This document shows, in pieces, positions 5,877 through 6,413 of a DNA stretch of 6,413 bases. Numbering within the stretch: position 1 is the stretch's first letter; each line of letters opens with the position of its first letter. The stretch is from Firmicutes bacterium UBA4981 (GTDB lineage: Bacteria; Bacillota; SHA-98; UBA4971), in the NCBI GenBank assembly GCA_002398515.1, contig DGZL01000137.1:1-6413 (forward strand), given 5' to 3'. The notes under the pieces are model-generated. The model saw only the letters and a list, made by a program, of their open reading frames with translations. It had not been told where the DNA came from and did not search any database. Position numbers and translations under genes: made by a program.

Positions 5877-5911
5877 CCAGCCCTCCCGGATAACTGAATG
5901 AGGGCGGTTTT
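5877..5911 (+). terminator. Possible second, backup terminator
   Basis: CC-A-GCCCTC (5877-5885) pairs with GAGGGCGG (5900-5907) if A5879 is bulged, around a 14-base loop, followed by TTTT (5908-5911). The T run lies on the + side only, so it would serve the + strand transcript. The - strand gene ending at 5917 gets no T run from it. Confidence 0.4.
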
Positions 5912-5916
5912 GTCAC

Positions 5917-6102
5917 TTACTTATCACACCACAACTTTCCTGCCTTGGCGTAGTTGTCAGTTTTCATGTCCCGCATGATGATACTGACTGCGGTCTCCGG
6001 GCAATTCAAGGATTCAACGATTGCTTTGGTAACCTTCTCCGCAAGAACACGCTTCTGCTCTACTGTCCTGCCTTCGATGAGCTCAATCTGCACAATTGGC
6101 AT
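5917..6102 (-). CDS. 4-oxalocrotonate tautomerase family protein
   Basis: This is a 61-residue tautomerase of the 4-OT family, small enzymes that work as hexamers and use the free amino group of an N-terminal proline, exposed after Met removal, as catalyst. The mature N-terminus PIVQIELIEGRTVEQKR shows Pro1 and Arg11 in the family positions. An ungapped comparison with classical 4-OT gives Ser at position 39 where 4-OT has the catalytic Arg39, and Tyr in place of Phe50. Like other Bacillota members it may therefore not act on 2-hydroxymuconate, and its substrate is unknown. The frame continues upstream to 6216, but Pro must follow the initiator Met and AAGGAGGT lies eight bases before ATG 6102, so the short form is right. 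It is transcribed alone from a promoter at 6189-6216, convergent with the superoxide reductase gene. No aromatic degradation genes are nearby. Confidence 0.93.
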   Translation of the reverse strand: MPIVQIELIEGRTVEQKRVLAEKVTKAIVESLNCPETAVSIIMRDMKTDNYAKAGKLWCDK

Positions 6103-6110
6103 ACTTGGCA

Positions 6111-6118
6111 ACCTCCTT
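6111..6118 (-). promoter_or_regulatory. Ribosome binding site deciding the tautomerase start
   Basis: AAGGAGGT on the - strand is eight bases from the ATG at 6102, whose second codon is the catalytic proline. This rules out the longer frame starting at 6216. Confidence 0.85.
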
Positions 6119-6188
6119 GTATGAATCAGATGAAAGCCGTTGCAGACGTCAGTCCGGACACGGGATCCCGGTGAGTTGCATTGGGCGT

Positions 6189-6216
6189 ATTGTAGTATTC
6201 TCTGCACTGATATCAA
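6189..6216 (-). promoter_or_regulatory. Sigma-A-type promoter of the tautomerase gene
   Basis: On the - strand TTGATA (6216-6211) is followed after 16 bases by TACAAT (6194-6189), five of six matches each. The predicted start near 6182 gives a leader of about 80 bases before ATG 6102. Confidence 0.65.
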
Positions 6217-6234
6217 GTCCTCTAAAAACTGACA

Positions 6235-6413
6235 TCATGCGGACTGCACAGTAAATCTCTCATAAATATTCAGGAATTCCGTAAGCCATAGAGCGTGATA
6301 TGCACTAAACCAGCGTAAAGCCTGCAACGGATCGATTGAAAGAGACTGTTGGATTTTCAAAAATAATGTCATGTCATTGTGATGAGTTATATGATTCAGA
6401 CAAGGGATCAATT
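6235..6413 (-). CDS. Possible C-terminal fragment of a gene running off the window
   Basis: A - strand frame is open from the window edge to a TGA at 6235-6237, about 58 codons. The peptide looks protein-like (aromatic and leucine rich, for example DPLQALRWFSAYHALWLTEF), but I recognise no family. An internal ATG at 6372 has no ribosome binding site, so if real it should be the end of a larger gene. It stops 18 bases before the tautomerase promoter, a natural gene boundary. It may also be chance, and the + strand here shows nothing. Confidence 0.3.
   Translation of the reverse strand, partial: LIPCLNHITHHNDMTLFLKIQQSLSIDPLQALRWFSAYHALWLTEFLNIYERFTVQSA

Noticed and set aside
6152..6170. GTCCGGAC and GGGATCCC palindromes in the tautomerase leader as operators
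   Set aside because: They are short palindromes of the kind expected by chance, with no second copy or known operator match.

Overview
The window looks like chromosome from an anaerobic or microaerophilic bacterium, most likely a Bacillota (Firmicutes) lineage. The grounds are a complete SAM-I (S-box) riboswitch with a terminator/antiterminator platform, strong AGGAGG-type ribosome binding sites, use of TTG starts, and a two-iron desulfoferrodoxin next to a peroxiredoxin. No species can be named from this alone. There is no rRNA, tRNA, CRISPR array or intact mobile element.

Left block (about 1-2870, all + strand): a doubtful small open frame, then a three-gene unit. It encodes a lipoprotein with a TrbI/VirB10-like beta domain, a four-helix FtsX/MacB-type ABC permease, and its LolD/MacB-type ATPase, which overlaps the permease stop by one base. 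Together they read as an envelope-acting ABC system whose third component is an unusual lipoprotein rather than a MacA-type adaptor. A 20-bp tandem duplication lies across the ATPase stop codon.

Middle (2901-4306): a compact, complete HD-GYP protein (cyclic-di-GMP phosphodiesterase family) on the - strand, convergent with the ABC unit. It is followed by about 700 bp in which no gene can be supported.

Right block (4307-5836, + strand), the most interesting part: a sigma-A-like promoter, a SAM-I aptamer, an antiterminator and an intrinsic terminator, then a Prx6-type peroxiredoxin, a desulfoferrodoxin (superoxide reductase), and a strong terminator. Superoxide reductase turns superoxide into hydrogen peroxide, which the peroxiredoxin removes, so the two genes form one detoxification route. 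An S-box is normally found before methionine, cysteine or SAM genes. Here it appears to put reactive-oxygen defence under SAM control, with expression predicted to rise when SAM falls.

Far right (5880-6413): a 61-residue 4-oxalocrotonate tautomerase family protein on the - strand with its own clear promoter, and possibly the C-terminal end of another - strand gene running out of the window.
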